A stretch of DNA of 52,522 bases, taken from positions 127,417 through 179,938 of the forward strand of contig JBBHKE010002754.1 in assembly GCA_037447655.1 (NCBI GenBank), in the 5' to 3' direction. The notes beneath the pieces were generated by a model. That model made no database searches and was not told the origin of the DNA. It saw nothing but the letters and a program-made list of their open reading frames with translations. Positions 1-10,138 of the stretch are shown piece after piece (positions within the stretch are counted from its first letter, which is position 1; every line of letters begins with the position of its first letter). A program made the translations under genes and the position numbers. Source of the DNA: Zygnema cylindricum (Eukaryota; Streptophyta; Zygnematophyceae; Zygnematales; Zygnemataceae).

Positions 1-19
1 GTATATACCTCCCTCTCTT

Positions 20-880
20 TCAAAACCGGATAGTACCCGGAGAGTATATGGTAAGAGAGTGAGAGTGAGAGGGAGAGGAGAAGGGAGAGGGAGAAGGAGA
101 GGAGAAGGGAGAGGGAAGGGAAGAGGGAGAGGGAGGGGGGAAGGGAGAGGGAAGAGGGAGAGGGAGAGGGAAAGGGGGAGGGAAGAGAAAGAGAAACGGA
201 CGCAAGTGAGCGGAGAGAGAGAGTAGAAATAGCCGAAGAAATCTCCAGGTCATCTCTTTGTTATAGCTTTGAAAAAAAAAAAACTGAATACTTTTGAGAG
301 ATAGAGTGAGAGAGAGAGAGAAAACTCTTGGGACAAAGTTTGAGACAAAATTTGAAAAAAAAACAAAAACGAAAATAGAAGTTGTGGGGAAACCTTGGCA
401 TGGTATATGAGAGGCCCATGATAGGCCAAAACTTTCTCTCCCTCCATATATGTAGCTTCTTTCTCGCCTGCCCCCTCTCCTGTGCCTCCCCCCCCTCCCT
501 CTTTCTCCTTCTCTGCCTTCACAGCAGCTGAGTCTGACTTCACCGCTGTCATTGTCACGTCACGCGGAAAAATGGAGGGAGGGAGGCAAAAGATGGGAAA
601 AAGAGGGAGAAGAAGGAGAATACAAGGGAGAAGAGGGATAAAACAAGGAAAAGGTGGGGGGGAAAAGGAAAAGCAGGAGGAAGAGGAAGAAGGGAGGGGA
701 AAAAAGGAAAGAAGATGGAGAGAATAGAAAGAAGAGGGGGAAAACAAAGAAAAAGAGGGGAAGAAATAGAAAAGGGAGGAAAAACGAGGACAAAAAGTAA
801 AAAAACAAAAAAATGAGGGAAAAAGAAAGGAAAAGGAGAAGGGGATAAAAAAACGGACGGACTTGGAGAGACGAAACAAA
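20..880. repeat. Polypurine/polypyrimidine low-complexity block
   Basis: Positions 40-330 and 560-860 of the plus strand are almost pure A/G (runs of GAGAGG, GGGAGA and GAAGAA), separated by a C/T-rich stretch at about 430-545. Long open frames here encode only Ser/Pro/Phe/Leu or Lys/Arg/Glu/Gly strings, so I do not treat them as genes. Such asymmetric tracts can form triplex DNA or be diverged GA microsatellites. No start, splice or domain signal argues for an exon. Confidence 0.85.
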
Positions 881-1889
881 GTGCAACCCTAAAAAGTAGC
901 TTCGGAAGAATAAAACTTAAAAAAAAACCCTAGAAATAGAACATGTACAGTGCATCGCTGTGATTCTAGAAGACTATGTAAGTTTTAGAGCGAGAGATGT
1001 ACTTATTAGGGTTTGAAAAACATAAAGTTTCAGACTCGAGTTTGAAAAGTAAAATGAACTTGTTAGGGTTTGAAGAAGTAAGATTGGAAAACTAGGATAG
1101 GAAAACTATTAGGGCAAGGAAGAAAGGAGCACGAAACCCTAACGAAAATATATTAGTGCGAAGGAAAAAAAAAAAATTAGGGAAAAACAACCAAAAATAA
1201 AAAAGAGAGAACAAATCGTAGACGAGAAGTTCAGATTTCAGATTTGACCTAAAAGGAAAGGGTGTCTACGTGACACGTGTCACATGTGATGTGCCATTTC
1301 CCAGTTTAAAATCGGTCAGTCCCATAGATCGGCTAATTATGATAGGTTCGGAAAGATCAATAGTAGACTCGGAATATTCCAAACCTAATTTTTTTATACC
1401 TTCGCCAAAACTGTAAAATCTGGACGCCTAGTCTGACTAACAAATCTAACAGTTTTGAAGGGCGGACATGTTATAGTATTTATAATAAATGATTCATAAA
1501 AGTGGATTTGAATAGTAGAGATTACAAGGTTTGTCTTACTGTTCCCAAACTAGCGGCTATAGATGGTAGCGCGAACGGCTAAAGTTTGGCTGAGTTTCGG
1601 AATAGGTTCGAAACTAGGTGCGGGAACACCAGGAGCAGTGATTGGCTGTAACGAAGCGTAATTTACATGCTCCGGAAAAAAGTACGAAACCAGTCAGATG
1701 GCAATCTGAGGGCTGTCACAGGTTTGACTTAGGTCCGAGATTTCTTCTGATAGCATAGATGTCCTATTCGTACGGATTTGGACTTTTTTCCGATTACTAC
1801 TACGTAGTATTCGCTTGTTTCGTAAAATTCGTAAAATGCGTACGTCAAATATTGTACGGACATTGTACGGACATTATAAAAAAAAAAGA
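881..1889. other. Non-coding stretch with telobox-like motifs and a G-box palindrome
   Basis: No gene is seen. AAACCCTA or TTAGGGTTT motifs recur near 883, 928, 1008, 1061 and 1133 without forming an array. Near 1271-1283 there is the palindrome GACACGTGTC, which contains the plant G-box core CACGTG. Teloboxes occur in promoters of many plant growth genes, but no transcript or coding sequence follows here, so a promoter reading is only a possibility. Confidence 0.4.
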
Positions 1890-2620
1890 CGCTGGTTCAT
1901 TTGCGCGCGCGTATTTTTTATCTGTCCTCCACTCCGTCTTCAGAAGGAAGCCGCCGTTAGAGACGCCATAAATTCCGCCGCTCGCCGTTAAACCGTGCAT
2001 CGCTATTAGGGTTAATAGTTTTTCGTCACTAAAAACTTTGTTTCTACGTGCACGTTTGTCCGACTGTTAATCGGACGGTCTCGATTGAAACATTAGATGC
2101 TCACCTCTAAGCTGTCGGTCTCCAATAGAAAATCGGACAAGTGTGTACGGGAAAAAGGTGTGTTAAGTGAAGAAAAAAACAATAACGCGAATTGCGATAC
2201 ACGTTGTAGTTCGTTGCACTTTCAAAAGTACAGTAATGCTTCATATGCGCGCGCGTACTTTTATCTGAGCGGCGAGCGGCGGAATTTATGGCGTCTCAAG
2301 CGCGTATTTTTATTTGAGCGGCGAGCGACGGAATTTACGGCGTCTCTGAAATGTGCAACGAACTAGCGGCGAGCGGCGGAATTTATGGCGTCTCCAACGG
2401 CGGCTTCCTTCTGAAGACGGAGTGGAGGACATAAAAATACGCGCGCGTAAATGAAGCAAGACGGCTCAAAGAAGCCGCCGTTGGAGACGCCATAAATTCC
2501 GCCGCTCGCCGCTAGTTCGTTGCACATTTCAGAGACGCCGTAAATTCCGTCGCTCGCCGCTCAAATAAAAATACGCGCGCGAGACGCCATAAATTCCGCC
2601 GCTCGCCTCTAGTTCGTTGC
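1890..2620. repeat. Foldback (inverted) repeat with perfect 108-bp arms
   Basis: The left arm 2300-2407 is the exact reverse complement of the right arm 2471-2578, as checked base by base, with a 63-bp spacer (2408-2470). Each arm is built from a motif of about 31 nt containing GAATTTATGGCGTCTC next to GAGCGGCGAGCGG. That motif occurs about seven times: near 2266, 2316 and 2364 in one orientation, and near 1958, 2481, 2531 and 2581 in the other. A further inverted copy at about 1891-1985 matches the spacer plus part of the left arm. No transposase or coding sequence is present. It may be a MITE-like or foldback element, or a hairpin small-RNA locus. Confidence 0.85.
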
Positions 2621-2789
2621 ACGCTTCAGTTTTTAGGGTTTTTAATATTTAAATATTAAAATTTGAAAAGTAAAAAAAAAAGTACGAATTTTACTGCGAA
2701 TTTTATAAAGTTGAAAATTGTTTTATGCGCACGTAACGTAGTATTCGTTAGTTTACTCCGTGCGTTTTATGCGCATAGGACATCTATGG

Positions 2790-5131
2790 TAACCTTCCAT
2801 CAGGCGTTCCCATTAATAGTACGGTCACGTTTACTGGCAGTAATATTTGTAACACCTTTCCATCTGGTCGTGCCAGTGAAGCAAAAAATGCTTACGTGTT
2901 AGATTTCGATTGGTACACGTAGGATCCTGTGGAGCCACCCGTTATTAATGAAAGATTTGAAAAGTACAAAATCTCAACTGCGTATCTGTACGGGCGGACG
3001 CAGATTAAAATATCTAGTAGCGTCCCGCTAATGTACAATCTGTACATCCTTGTATTTGTCGTTGTACCAACGGTCACGAAAACCTTGCAAAATGAAAATT
3101 TGTACAAATGTCCATGAATGTACCATTTGTACTTTCATGTATTATCGCTGTACCAGCGGAGGCGTGACAGGATGTCCTACAACCAAGATTTTGTCGTTGA
3201 ACAGGGTGGCTTTGATGTCAGAAGGTACACGCCATTTGCCACATGTAAGTTTATAACTTCACGTCCGTCGTGGATCGACTCTGACTTTTACAAGTGGACC
3301 AATACAAGCGTCCAGAAAGCGCAAAGTGTCCTCCTAAGGACAGTAGGGAGACTCGCCAAGTACTAGATAGAAATGACGTTTGCGTCGAAATTTCAAAATC
3401 GGATGGTGGAAGTTTTCGCCAAAAAGTTTGGAGATTCTTAACGAATTTATGGTAAAAATATTTTGTAAAAAAAAAAAAAAACAGTACGGCTTAATACGGA
3501 AAGGTACTTTCTCCAGTAAACAACCCCACTTTTCGCCTTCATGGAAGGTTACCCTAAATTGAAAAAAGGTAAAGTACAATTTGCGTCATCTTCGAACTTA
3601 GGGTAGAATTCCATTAGGCAGTCCCAGTAAATGTACGAATGGTCTAAATGTACAGACAAGTCTACTAATTGCGCTCCATTTTGTCGGGCCAGTAACAAAC
3701 CTTCCTCAATTATGATTGGCGCCACATAAGTCCAGATTTTAAAAAACTTAAAAAAATCTACAAACGGAAAGTCAGTACGAAATATCTGTACGACCAGAGG
3801 TAGTTAATGATTCGTACGTCAAGTTTGCGGCCAGATTTTGATTTTGAAAATGGAAATCAAAATTTTGAAACGAAATGGCCAAAAAACGAGGCAAACTTTG
3901 AAGGTCGCGACAAACTTTGAATGCCAGTGGATGTCGGACGGAGCGTGCGAGGATATTTTCGGGTCACCTCCATCCAGCATGGCATGCGGCACATGACCTG
4001 TACGACGTGTAGGCCTGTGATCGCTTGTTCAAAGTGGATATTATTTTGTTTTTTCCTCGCGATGAGAGTATTTTCACACTGGATGATGTACGATATTGCT
4101 TCGTGGATCTGAAAAAGTGGAATATCCAACGACCAAAAATTACGCCTATATCATTGGAGCCTCCCGACAGCTTTCCAGTAACGATGCTTCGTAAGACAAA
4201 AAAAAATTAAGTTACGACTCTGTACGAAGATGTACAAATCGTACGACGTTCAATAACGAACCCCACTTTTCATCTAATGGAATTCTACCCTTAGGGTGGC
4301 GACCATCAGTCGTTTCTGTAATCGTACAGCTAACCCTACGAGTCAGGTTAATTGAGGTCGTTTCTGTAATCGTACAGCTAACTCTACGAGCCAAGTTAAT
4401 TGAGGCTGCTTCTCCATCAGGCGCCAACGATAATCATACGGAAACGTTTAATGACAGTAATATTGTAATACTTTGTTCACTTCTCCATCAAGTCGTGTCA
4501 ACAAGGAATCTATCGTGTACGTGCTTTACTTCGATTGAATGCACGAAGATTCATGTTCTGACTGTAAGCAGTCATAGTTTCAAGTAGCAGAATATCTAAA
4601 CTTGTATCCGTACATCCAGCCGCAAAATTAAATTACGTGAATGTACCTTCGTGTTTTGTATCTTTTATAGCTGTTTTGTCGTTCGTGTTTTGTCGTTGCG
4701 CCGCAAATTTCGGATGTCAGCTGATCGTGGAGGAGGCGTCACGGCACATTCTTCAACAAATATTTTTTTTGGTGGTTTTCGTTAAATTTGATTCTCGCCT
4801 GTCCAGAGGCGCGTGGCAAATGTCCAAAGGCGCGCCGCTCGTACGTGCGCGGATCGTACGGGACCTTTCCACGCGTAAACATTTTACACGTCCGGTGATT
4901 AGCTAGTTTCCTCCTTGAGGAGACTAGTTAATCAGTGGACGAAGTGACCGCTTGCTTCGAAAACGCATAATCAGACAGTCGACGTTGTCGCCCAAAAGTT
5001 TGGTGAATCTTGACGAATCTCCAGTAATCATATTTTATAAAAATAAAAAAACAAATAGACGACCCTGTACAAAATGAGCTAGATTTGTACGTAAATGCAT
5101 TTTATGCTGTAATGAACCCCAATTTTTGCCT
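2790..5131. repeat. Degenerate ~0.8-kb direct repeat array
   Basis: Three diverged copies of a segment beginning CCATYAGGC are found at about 2797, 3611 and 4413, spaced about 800 bp apart. Each is followed some 70 nt later by a CCAT..GTCGKGCC segment. A second shared block (AACCCCACTTTTC and relatives) occurs at about 3524, 4258 and 5113. A 21-bp perfect inverted pair lies at 3597-3617 and 4274-4294, and a 13-bp pair at 2788-2800 and 3541-3553. No coding sequence is convincing. The last copy is cut at 5131 by the Copia-1 LTR. Confidence 0.5.
4310..4405. repeat. 48-bp tandem duplication
   Basis: Units 4310-4357 and 4358-4405 are near-identical: both begin TCGTTTCTGTAATCG and end AATTGAGG, with a few substitutions. 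The duplication lies inside the degenerate array and has no evident function. Confidence 0.85.
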
Positions 5132-6448
5132 TGCAATTCTGTGTCCTCCATTGGACTACATAATTTAAGAAGCCTCTAGATAACTTTTAACTAACCCACT
5201 TCAAGTCACAACCACTGCGGCCCTAGAAGGCAAACTGACAGTCTGACTACACCCCTATGCACCTTGGCCTCCCCTGAGTCCGTAGCAAAAATAATCACTG
5301 AAAACGGCCAACCACCTGATTAGTTATGAGGTGGCAAAAATGCCAATTTATACAAAGTGTCAAAGAGAGAGGTGAATGTCTATCCAAAAAATGCTAAAAC
5401 CTAACCCCTCTCACAATCTGTATCTACTGCAAGACGAACCAATCAAATAACAGTAAAGTACAAGTAAGGTTCGTTAGTTTTCTCGCCCGTGGAGTGCAGG
5501 GTGTGCAGTTCTCCTACACGATGTGAAAAGCGCCGAGACCTACACACTTTGCAAAATAACGCCCGGGTACCGCGGATTTTTAGGGTCATATGGTTGTTGG
5601 TTGTGTTTTTTTTTATATAAAAAAAACATGAATGAGAAAAAAACCCTAAACATATTTATACTTCTGACGCGCCGCGCGGCGCTAGGCGTCGTAAAGCGAA
5701 ATTGGAGTGAAAGGAGTGTAGGGCGACGTGGACCCCCTCACACGCGACCTTCACACCTAAAAACGCTCGATTCAAAAAGGTACTACGGCTGATATCCTTT
5801 TTGTACGGCCTGTGTACGAGAAGGCCACTAAGTGGACGCGTGTCACTCTTCCACTCGTCCGTATTGTCTCCGGAATTCCTGCGACCAAATGTTATCCCTC
5901 CACGTGGTGCTAGGTCATGCCACGTCCATAAATGCCAAAGTGACCATTCTGCAATCACAGCTATGATGTATGCCGTCGGATTAAATTTGACATTAAATGT
6001 CGGCCGTCGAAACAAATGTCCGATTCATTTGTTTCGTGCAAAATGACGTCCGCACCCAAACTTTACGTAGTTCTATGTTCTTTTTTTCACATTTTAGTTA
6101 ATCAGTTTCACAACCATGTACAAGTTTAAATTTGAATCAAACTATATGTATCCTAACACGCTTCTACTACAGACTAGTAAAAGCTAAAGGCTACGCCGCG
6201 CTCTGTAAGTCGGAGGTTCGAGTCCTGCAGGACTCAACCTTTTGTTAAGTGTGACAAAAGTCACTCTTTAGTCCTGCTTATTAAACTAAGGCAGCCATGG
6301 CTTAACCACCCTCTCTATGCTTCATTGACTACAACAAGTATGGTGGTTGGCGAGAGGAGGTGGAGACAAGCTGTCGGCCTTTTTTTTTCCTTTTTATACT
6401 GATATATTTAGACCTATAAATTACTTTATAAATCTAGTAATTTCAACA
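5132..6448 (-). repeat. Copia-1 3' LTR
   Basis: The minus-strand LTR begins TGTTGAAATT at 6448. Its left edge at 5132 is placed by alignment of TGCAATTCTG..CCTCCATTGG with the LTR ends of other elements here (TGCAAC/TGAAAC..GACCTCCAT). At about 1317 bp it is longer than its relatives (1.02-1.18 kb). It carries the shared U3 landmarks, including the AGCCATGGCT palindrome near 6295 and a tRNA-like module at 6173-6243. The left edge is good to a few bases only. Confidence 0.7.
6173..6243 (+). other. tRNA-like module with consensus B box in Copia-1 LTR
   Basis: On the plus strand, antisense to the element, GGTTCGAGTCC (6215-6225) is an exact match to the Pol III B-box consensus. A weaker A-box-like stretch (TAGTAAAAGCTAAAGG) lies about 25-40 nt upstream, and TTTT, a possible Pol III stop, is at 6240-6243. 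The 16-bp palindrome GAGTCCTGCAGGACTC overlaps the B box. No acceptor stem can be paired, so this is not called a tRNA gene. The same position in sister LTRs holds diverged versions of the module. Confidence 0.55.
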
Positions 6449-6456
6449 CTCCCCTT

Positions 6457-7440
6457 TGTTGTTTTGAAAAGTTTGTTTCGTGGGTACGCGACATTTCGTG
6501 CGCTATGGAATTTAATGTGGAGGTTTGAATGGATTCATGGATTGGGGGAGCGAAAGAACGGATATAACTAAAGTGATGTAAAAGACTCACTGAGTGGCGG
6601 GTACAAGCATTGACAAATGGACGGCGGATCGCGAAGCGATCCGATATGGAATAAACGAAATATTGAAACAGGTACCGCCGGTACGGCGCAGTTGCGACGC
6701 AGACGAATCAACGCAGCTGCGGTTACCTTGATATGATCGGCAGGGACAAAGCAGCTGACGCAGCTGCTGATAATGTAACTAGTATAGATTTTGAGTAATG
6801 ATATTTGTTTAGTGGTTACTTAGTGGTAGCTTGGTTTTTGACATACAAAGATTATGGAGATGTCGGTGTAAATATTATGTACTACCTCGAACTATTCGGG
6901 TATACATACAATAGTTTAGGTAGATGGTAGATACCGTACGGTTGGTATGCCGCCGTACATTCAGTAGTGAACTCTCTGAGTATAACTTGTAGGACTTAGA
7001 ATATTTTGAGTATCACAGTCAAGTTAATCAAAGTAATGACAGACTGTTTTCTGCATCTTTGACCTGTTGGTGTGATCATTCTGATTGATGCTTTCATGTG
7101 AAACTTTGTGGAGTTATTCTATGATATAGAATATATATGTGTGCGATGTTTCATTGTATTTCAGTATCTCTGTAAGATTCTGTGAACAGTCTAAGTGGTT
7201 AGTTTGTGAAGCTGTCAGCTAATTTTGGGAAACTCTGGAGCTTATATCTTCTAGATGCCTTGGTGGATTTTGCTGTAACTTTGGGAGTTTACATTATATA
7301 TGATATACTACATATTGGTGCAGTTTGAGGTGACTTTGTGTACTGTGGAGTAATCTGTGTTGTCTGAAATACAGCTGTTTAAGGGGTAGTCTGTGGGGCT
7401 TCCGAGTGTAGTCCATGGCTGAAATAGGCTATGGACAACT
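6457..7440 (+). repeat. Copia-2 5' LTR
   Basis: This 984-bp LTR is nearly identical to 10139-11179 except for a deletion of about 57-60 bp near 6895. The 3' LTR and the related solo LTR at 28193 both keep the missing bases, so this is a loss here. The last base is T where the family has A. The gag start codon at 7415 lies inside the LTR. Confidence 0.95.
6625..6643. other. Conserved LTR hairpin
   Basis: CGGATCGC-GAA-GCGATCCG forms an 8-bp perfect stem with a 3-nt loop in U3 of this LTR family. The same hairpin is found at 10307-10325 and 28389-28407, with a changed loop-side base at 37871-37889, and with a decayed 3' arm at 51178-51196. Its retention in five diverged copies suggests function or structural selection. 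Confidence 0.8.
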
Positions 7441-8077
7441 GGTTATGGGCCCACACCCATGGCTGCCCATATTTGATGGATCAAAATATCACTACTGGAA
7501 GGATTCACTCGAGAGCTACTTCGAGATGATGGAGCTAATGGATGTGGTGGACGGTACCTTGGCCGAAACATCAAATGGATGGAAAAGGAAAAATCATGAA
7601 TGTCTAAGGGTTATCAAGAACTCCTTGACTGCAGATTTGGTAATGTCATACTTAAGTTTTAAGAGGGCATCTGAATTATGGAAGTGCTTAGAATGTATGT
7701 ATGCAAAGACTTCTTTATATCATTGGCTTAGCAATGTTACCAAAATAGTTGAATTCAAGTATGTAGGAGGTAGTATGGAGAAACACTGTATTGACTTACA
7801 AGTATTATTTGCAGAAAATGACTTGGCAGGAGGAAACTTTACAGATGCCCAACAAGCTATATTATTAATGAGAAGTCTACCTAAAGAATATAAGAGTGCT
7901 TTAGATCGATTGACGGTAATTGATAAAAGGGATTGGAGCTTAGCTGTAGCAAGACGTGTTGTTCTAGATGAAGAGGCTAATAGAAAGATTTTATCCAGTA
8001 AGAGGAATATAAAGGAATCTAAGTCTCAGTTTCAGAAAATTAAAAAGAATAGCGAGTTCGGAGATCAGCAAAAATAA
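7415..8077 (+). CDS. Gag capsid-like protein of Copia-2
   Basis: This 220-residue Copia-type Gag (UBN2/retrotran_gag family by pattern) would form the particle that packages the element RNA. The start MAEIGYG lies in the LTR and the next codons read through the PBS as LVMGP. The hallmark pattern is present: FDGSKYHYWK near residue 28, SFKRASELWKCL in the middle, MEKHCIDLQ, and LMRSLPKEYKSALDRL near residue 155. The frame stops at 8075 just before the zinc knuckle, which sits in the next frame. The unbroken frame suggests a recently active copy. Confidence 0.85.
   Translation: MAEIGYGQLVMGPHPWLPIFDGSKYHYWKDSLESYFEMMELMDVVDGTLAETSNGWKRKNHECLRVIKNSLTADLVMSYLSFKRASELWKCLECMYAKTSLYHWLSNVTKIVEFKYVGGSMEKHCIDLQVLFAENDLAGGNFTDAQQAILLMRSLPKEYKSALDRLTVIDKRDWSLAVARRVVLDEEANRKILSSKRNIKESKSQFQKIKKNSEFGDQQK
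7441..7454 (+). other. Primer-binding site, half-tRNA type
   Basis: GGTTATGGGCCCAC directly abuts the LTR. It is complementary to the anticodon stem-loop of initiator tRNA-Met (GTGGGCCCATAACC), not to a tRNA 3' end, which would give TGG-N. This implies priming from a cleaved tRNA of about 39 nt, as known for Drosophila copia. The tRNA sequence is from memory. Confidence 0.8.
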
Positions 8078-8078
8078 T

Positions 8079-8876
8079 TGTTTTTATTGTAATGATTTGG
8101 GACATACCTTCAGGGTATGTCCGTCATATAAAAGTGCATGTGTTACAGGGAAGTTCAGAGATGGATGGGACAAAAACCTAGTTCGACCACCAAGAAGAAG
8201 AGAATCAAGATCTTTCGTGAGTGAGAGACAAGACTCAACCGATGACAAGAGACATACACAGTGTGTTGACAAATTTGTTTACCTACCGACCTTTTATGTT
8301 GTTCGGAATGAGGAGAAGGAGGTGACAGAAAAGGAATTGGTGTCCGTTTCTTTTCCAGACAACAGATTGGTGAGTACCAAAGAGTTAAAGGAGGAAGAGT
8401 TTATTGAAGTGAGGAAAAACGACGAAAGAGAGAAGGACACGATTTTTGTGACCTTATCAGATGACAAACCAGTGAGTGAAAACTGCCTACAGAAAGGTTT
8501 GTTAACTGAAGCAAGAGGAGTTGAAGGAAGAGATGGACACTTAGAAGCAGAAACTAGAAATAAGGTGGATGTGGAAATTGGTGAACTAAGAAAAGAACAA
8601 AGACAAACTGTTCAGCAAGATAGATTGAGAAAAGAAATTTGTGGGAGTGAAAAATATAATAGAAATGCAAACGTTAGGAATATAGGAAAAGAAAATAGGA
8701 AGAAAAGAGTGCAGCTGAAAAGAAGAAGACTAAAAATTAAAATTTCTCGGATGAATGAAGTTAATAGGGATAGCAAATCCACGAAGACAAACATAGAGGT
8801 AAAACAGAAAATTAATATTCTTGACATTAAACAAGTAGAAAATTGTGACAGAAATGAAAATTCCCAGAAAAGATAA
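8079..8876 (+). CDS. Copia-2 second frame: zinc knuckle plus long basic/acidic tail
   Basis: The frame opens with a CCHC zinc knuckle (C-F-Y-C-N-D-L-G-H-T-F-R-V-C), the nucleic-acid-binding end of Gag. It is offset by +1 from the Gag frame across an A-run at 8070-8074. The following 240 residues are Lys/Arg/Glu-rich and match no pol motif I know. Residues from VSVSFPDNRLVSTKEL and from IFVTLSDDKPVSENCL look like two diverged copies of one unit of about 35 residues (about 8341-8410 and 8446-8515). It may be expressed as a Gag extension by frameshifting, or the A-run may simply carry a mutation. There is no ATG at the start; TTG at 8097 is an artificial choice. Confidence 0.55.
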   Translation, partial: CFYCNDLGHTFRVCPSYKSACVTGKFRDGWDKNLVRPPRRRESRSFVSERQDSTDDKRHTQCVDKFVYLPTFYVVRNEEKEVTEKELVSVSFPDNRLVSTKELKEEEFIEVRKNDEREKDTIFVTLSDDKPVSENCLQKGLLTEARGVEGRDGHLEAETRNKVDVEIGELRKEQRQTVQQDRLRKEICGSEKYNRNANVRNIGKENRKKRVQLKRRRLKIKISRMNEVNRDSKSTKTNIEVKQKINILDIKQVENCDRNENSQKR

Positions 8877-10138
8877 AAGATAATGAAGAAAACAAAGAGA
8901 AGATGCAATATTCAACGGATTAAGAGCAGAAGACAGCATGCTCAGAAAGTGATTAAGAGAAGAGAGCGGGAGAAGTGATTTTTTGGAGAACGTGAATTTA
9001 GAGAAATCATAATGTTTGGAAAAACTTATATTACATGTATGTCTTATAAAGACAAGCTCGTGTTTCATTCAATATTATTGGTAGGATTTTAGATTAAATG
9101 TTATTTATGTATTTTTGAAAACGAAGGAGATCAGAAGCAGTGGCGAATCATCGGAAGCAGTTCACGTCGCGAAGCAGCATAGCAGCGCAGCGGATGATGT
9201 GGAAGAATCTGATAGGGGAGGAGGTACAACAATTGTTTGATAAAAGTGGGTAGAAGATAAATATGTTTGACAAATACTGATCATATTACTAAGTGACAAT
9301 TAAGGGTGGAATTCAGAGTTATTAGAGAGGTATTATATCATTATTGAAAGGGCAATTTGACGTTTATGGCATAGGGGGAGCTGTTACGGGACGATATTCA
9401 AATCTGTTATTCTGTAAAATTCATAGAAATTAAGGATGGTTGATAATGTTTTTCGTGGAAGAAAAAGAGTGTTTGAATATTAAATAATTGACTCGGCAAA
9501 GAGGCAGTTGTCAAGAAGGGGAAGTTTGGAAGACATGGCAGAAACGCAGCGAAAGCAGTGGAGAATTAGTGGAAGCAGTTCGCTTCGCAACGCAACAACG
9601 AATTATAGCAACGCATCGGAAGAAGTGGTGTTATAGCGGTAGTGAAAGTGACAGTTTCACATTTATGACTTACGGGGAGCTGTTACAGGACAAATTCTGC
9701 AACATGGTGGTTTTCCGCAAGGCAAATGGGACATGGCGACGTCAGCAAAACAGTGGTGATGTATTGTTTTGGCTAATATTTTTGAATCATTAAAAGTGAA
9801 GATTGCTACAGAATTTTTTTAATATCCAAATATTTTAAATTTGTTTGTATCTCCATTAGGGTAGAAATATATGCATGGACTACTGAACCCAAAGCTTTAG
9901 GGGAGTGTTGAAAGTGAAAGCTTTAGTTCTCAATAGATAAGGCTATGATGAGGAAGTCAAGGGTGAAAGGAGCAGCAGCTGAAACTGCGATGTCGAACTA
10001 GCGCAGCGTAGCAGCATAGCAGTACACGCTGCATATTCTATTCATACTGCGCTGCGATGTCGAACTAGCGCAGCGTAGCAACATAGCATTACACAATGCA
10101 TATTTTTATAGATGCACGAAACTAAATTTTCGGGGGAG
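8877..10138 (+). other. Copia-2 3' non-coding region with GCAGCG-rich repeats
   Basis: There is no gene in this 1.26 kb. Related blocks rich in GCAGCG and GAAGCAGTTCGC occur at about 9130-9190, 9545-9630 and 9970-10100. A 67-bp tandem duplication (units from 9985 and 10052, both starting CTGCGATGTCGAAC) lies just before the PPT. The PPT CGGGGGAG ends at 10138. A related segment precedes the Copia-8 LTR at 50772-50857, so this region belongs to the family and is not random insert. It could hold packaging or stability signals. Confidence 0.7.

Noticed and set aside
250-886. Long minus-strand frames in the purine block
   Set aside because: They are Ser/Phe/Pro/Leu strings from simple sequence; all frames are open for the same reason and no domain is seen.
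2007-2640. Telomere or telomere-repeat array
   Set aside because: TTTAGGG-like motifs are single and scattered, never in tandem runs.
5656-6015. 119-codon minus-strand frame
   Set aside because: It lies wholly in the Copia-1 LTR and has no recognisable domain.
6173-6243. A true tRNA gene
   Set aside because: The B box is exact, but no acceptor stem, anticodon arm or clear D-arm can be folded, and it sits inside an LTR.
8070-8080. Programmed frameshift shared by Copia-2 and Copia-6 before the knuckle
   Set aside because: The offsets are opposite (+1 in Copia-2, -1 in Copia-6) and lie at different A/G runs, so independent mutations are at least as likely.
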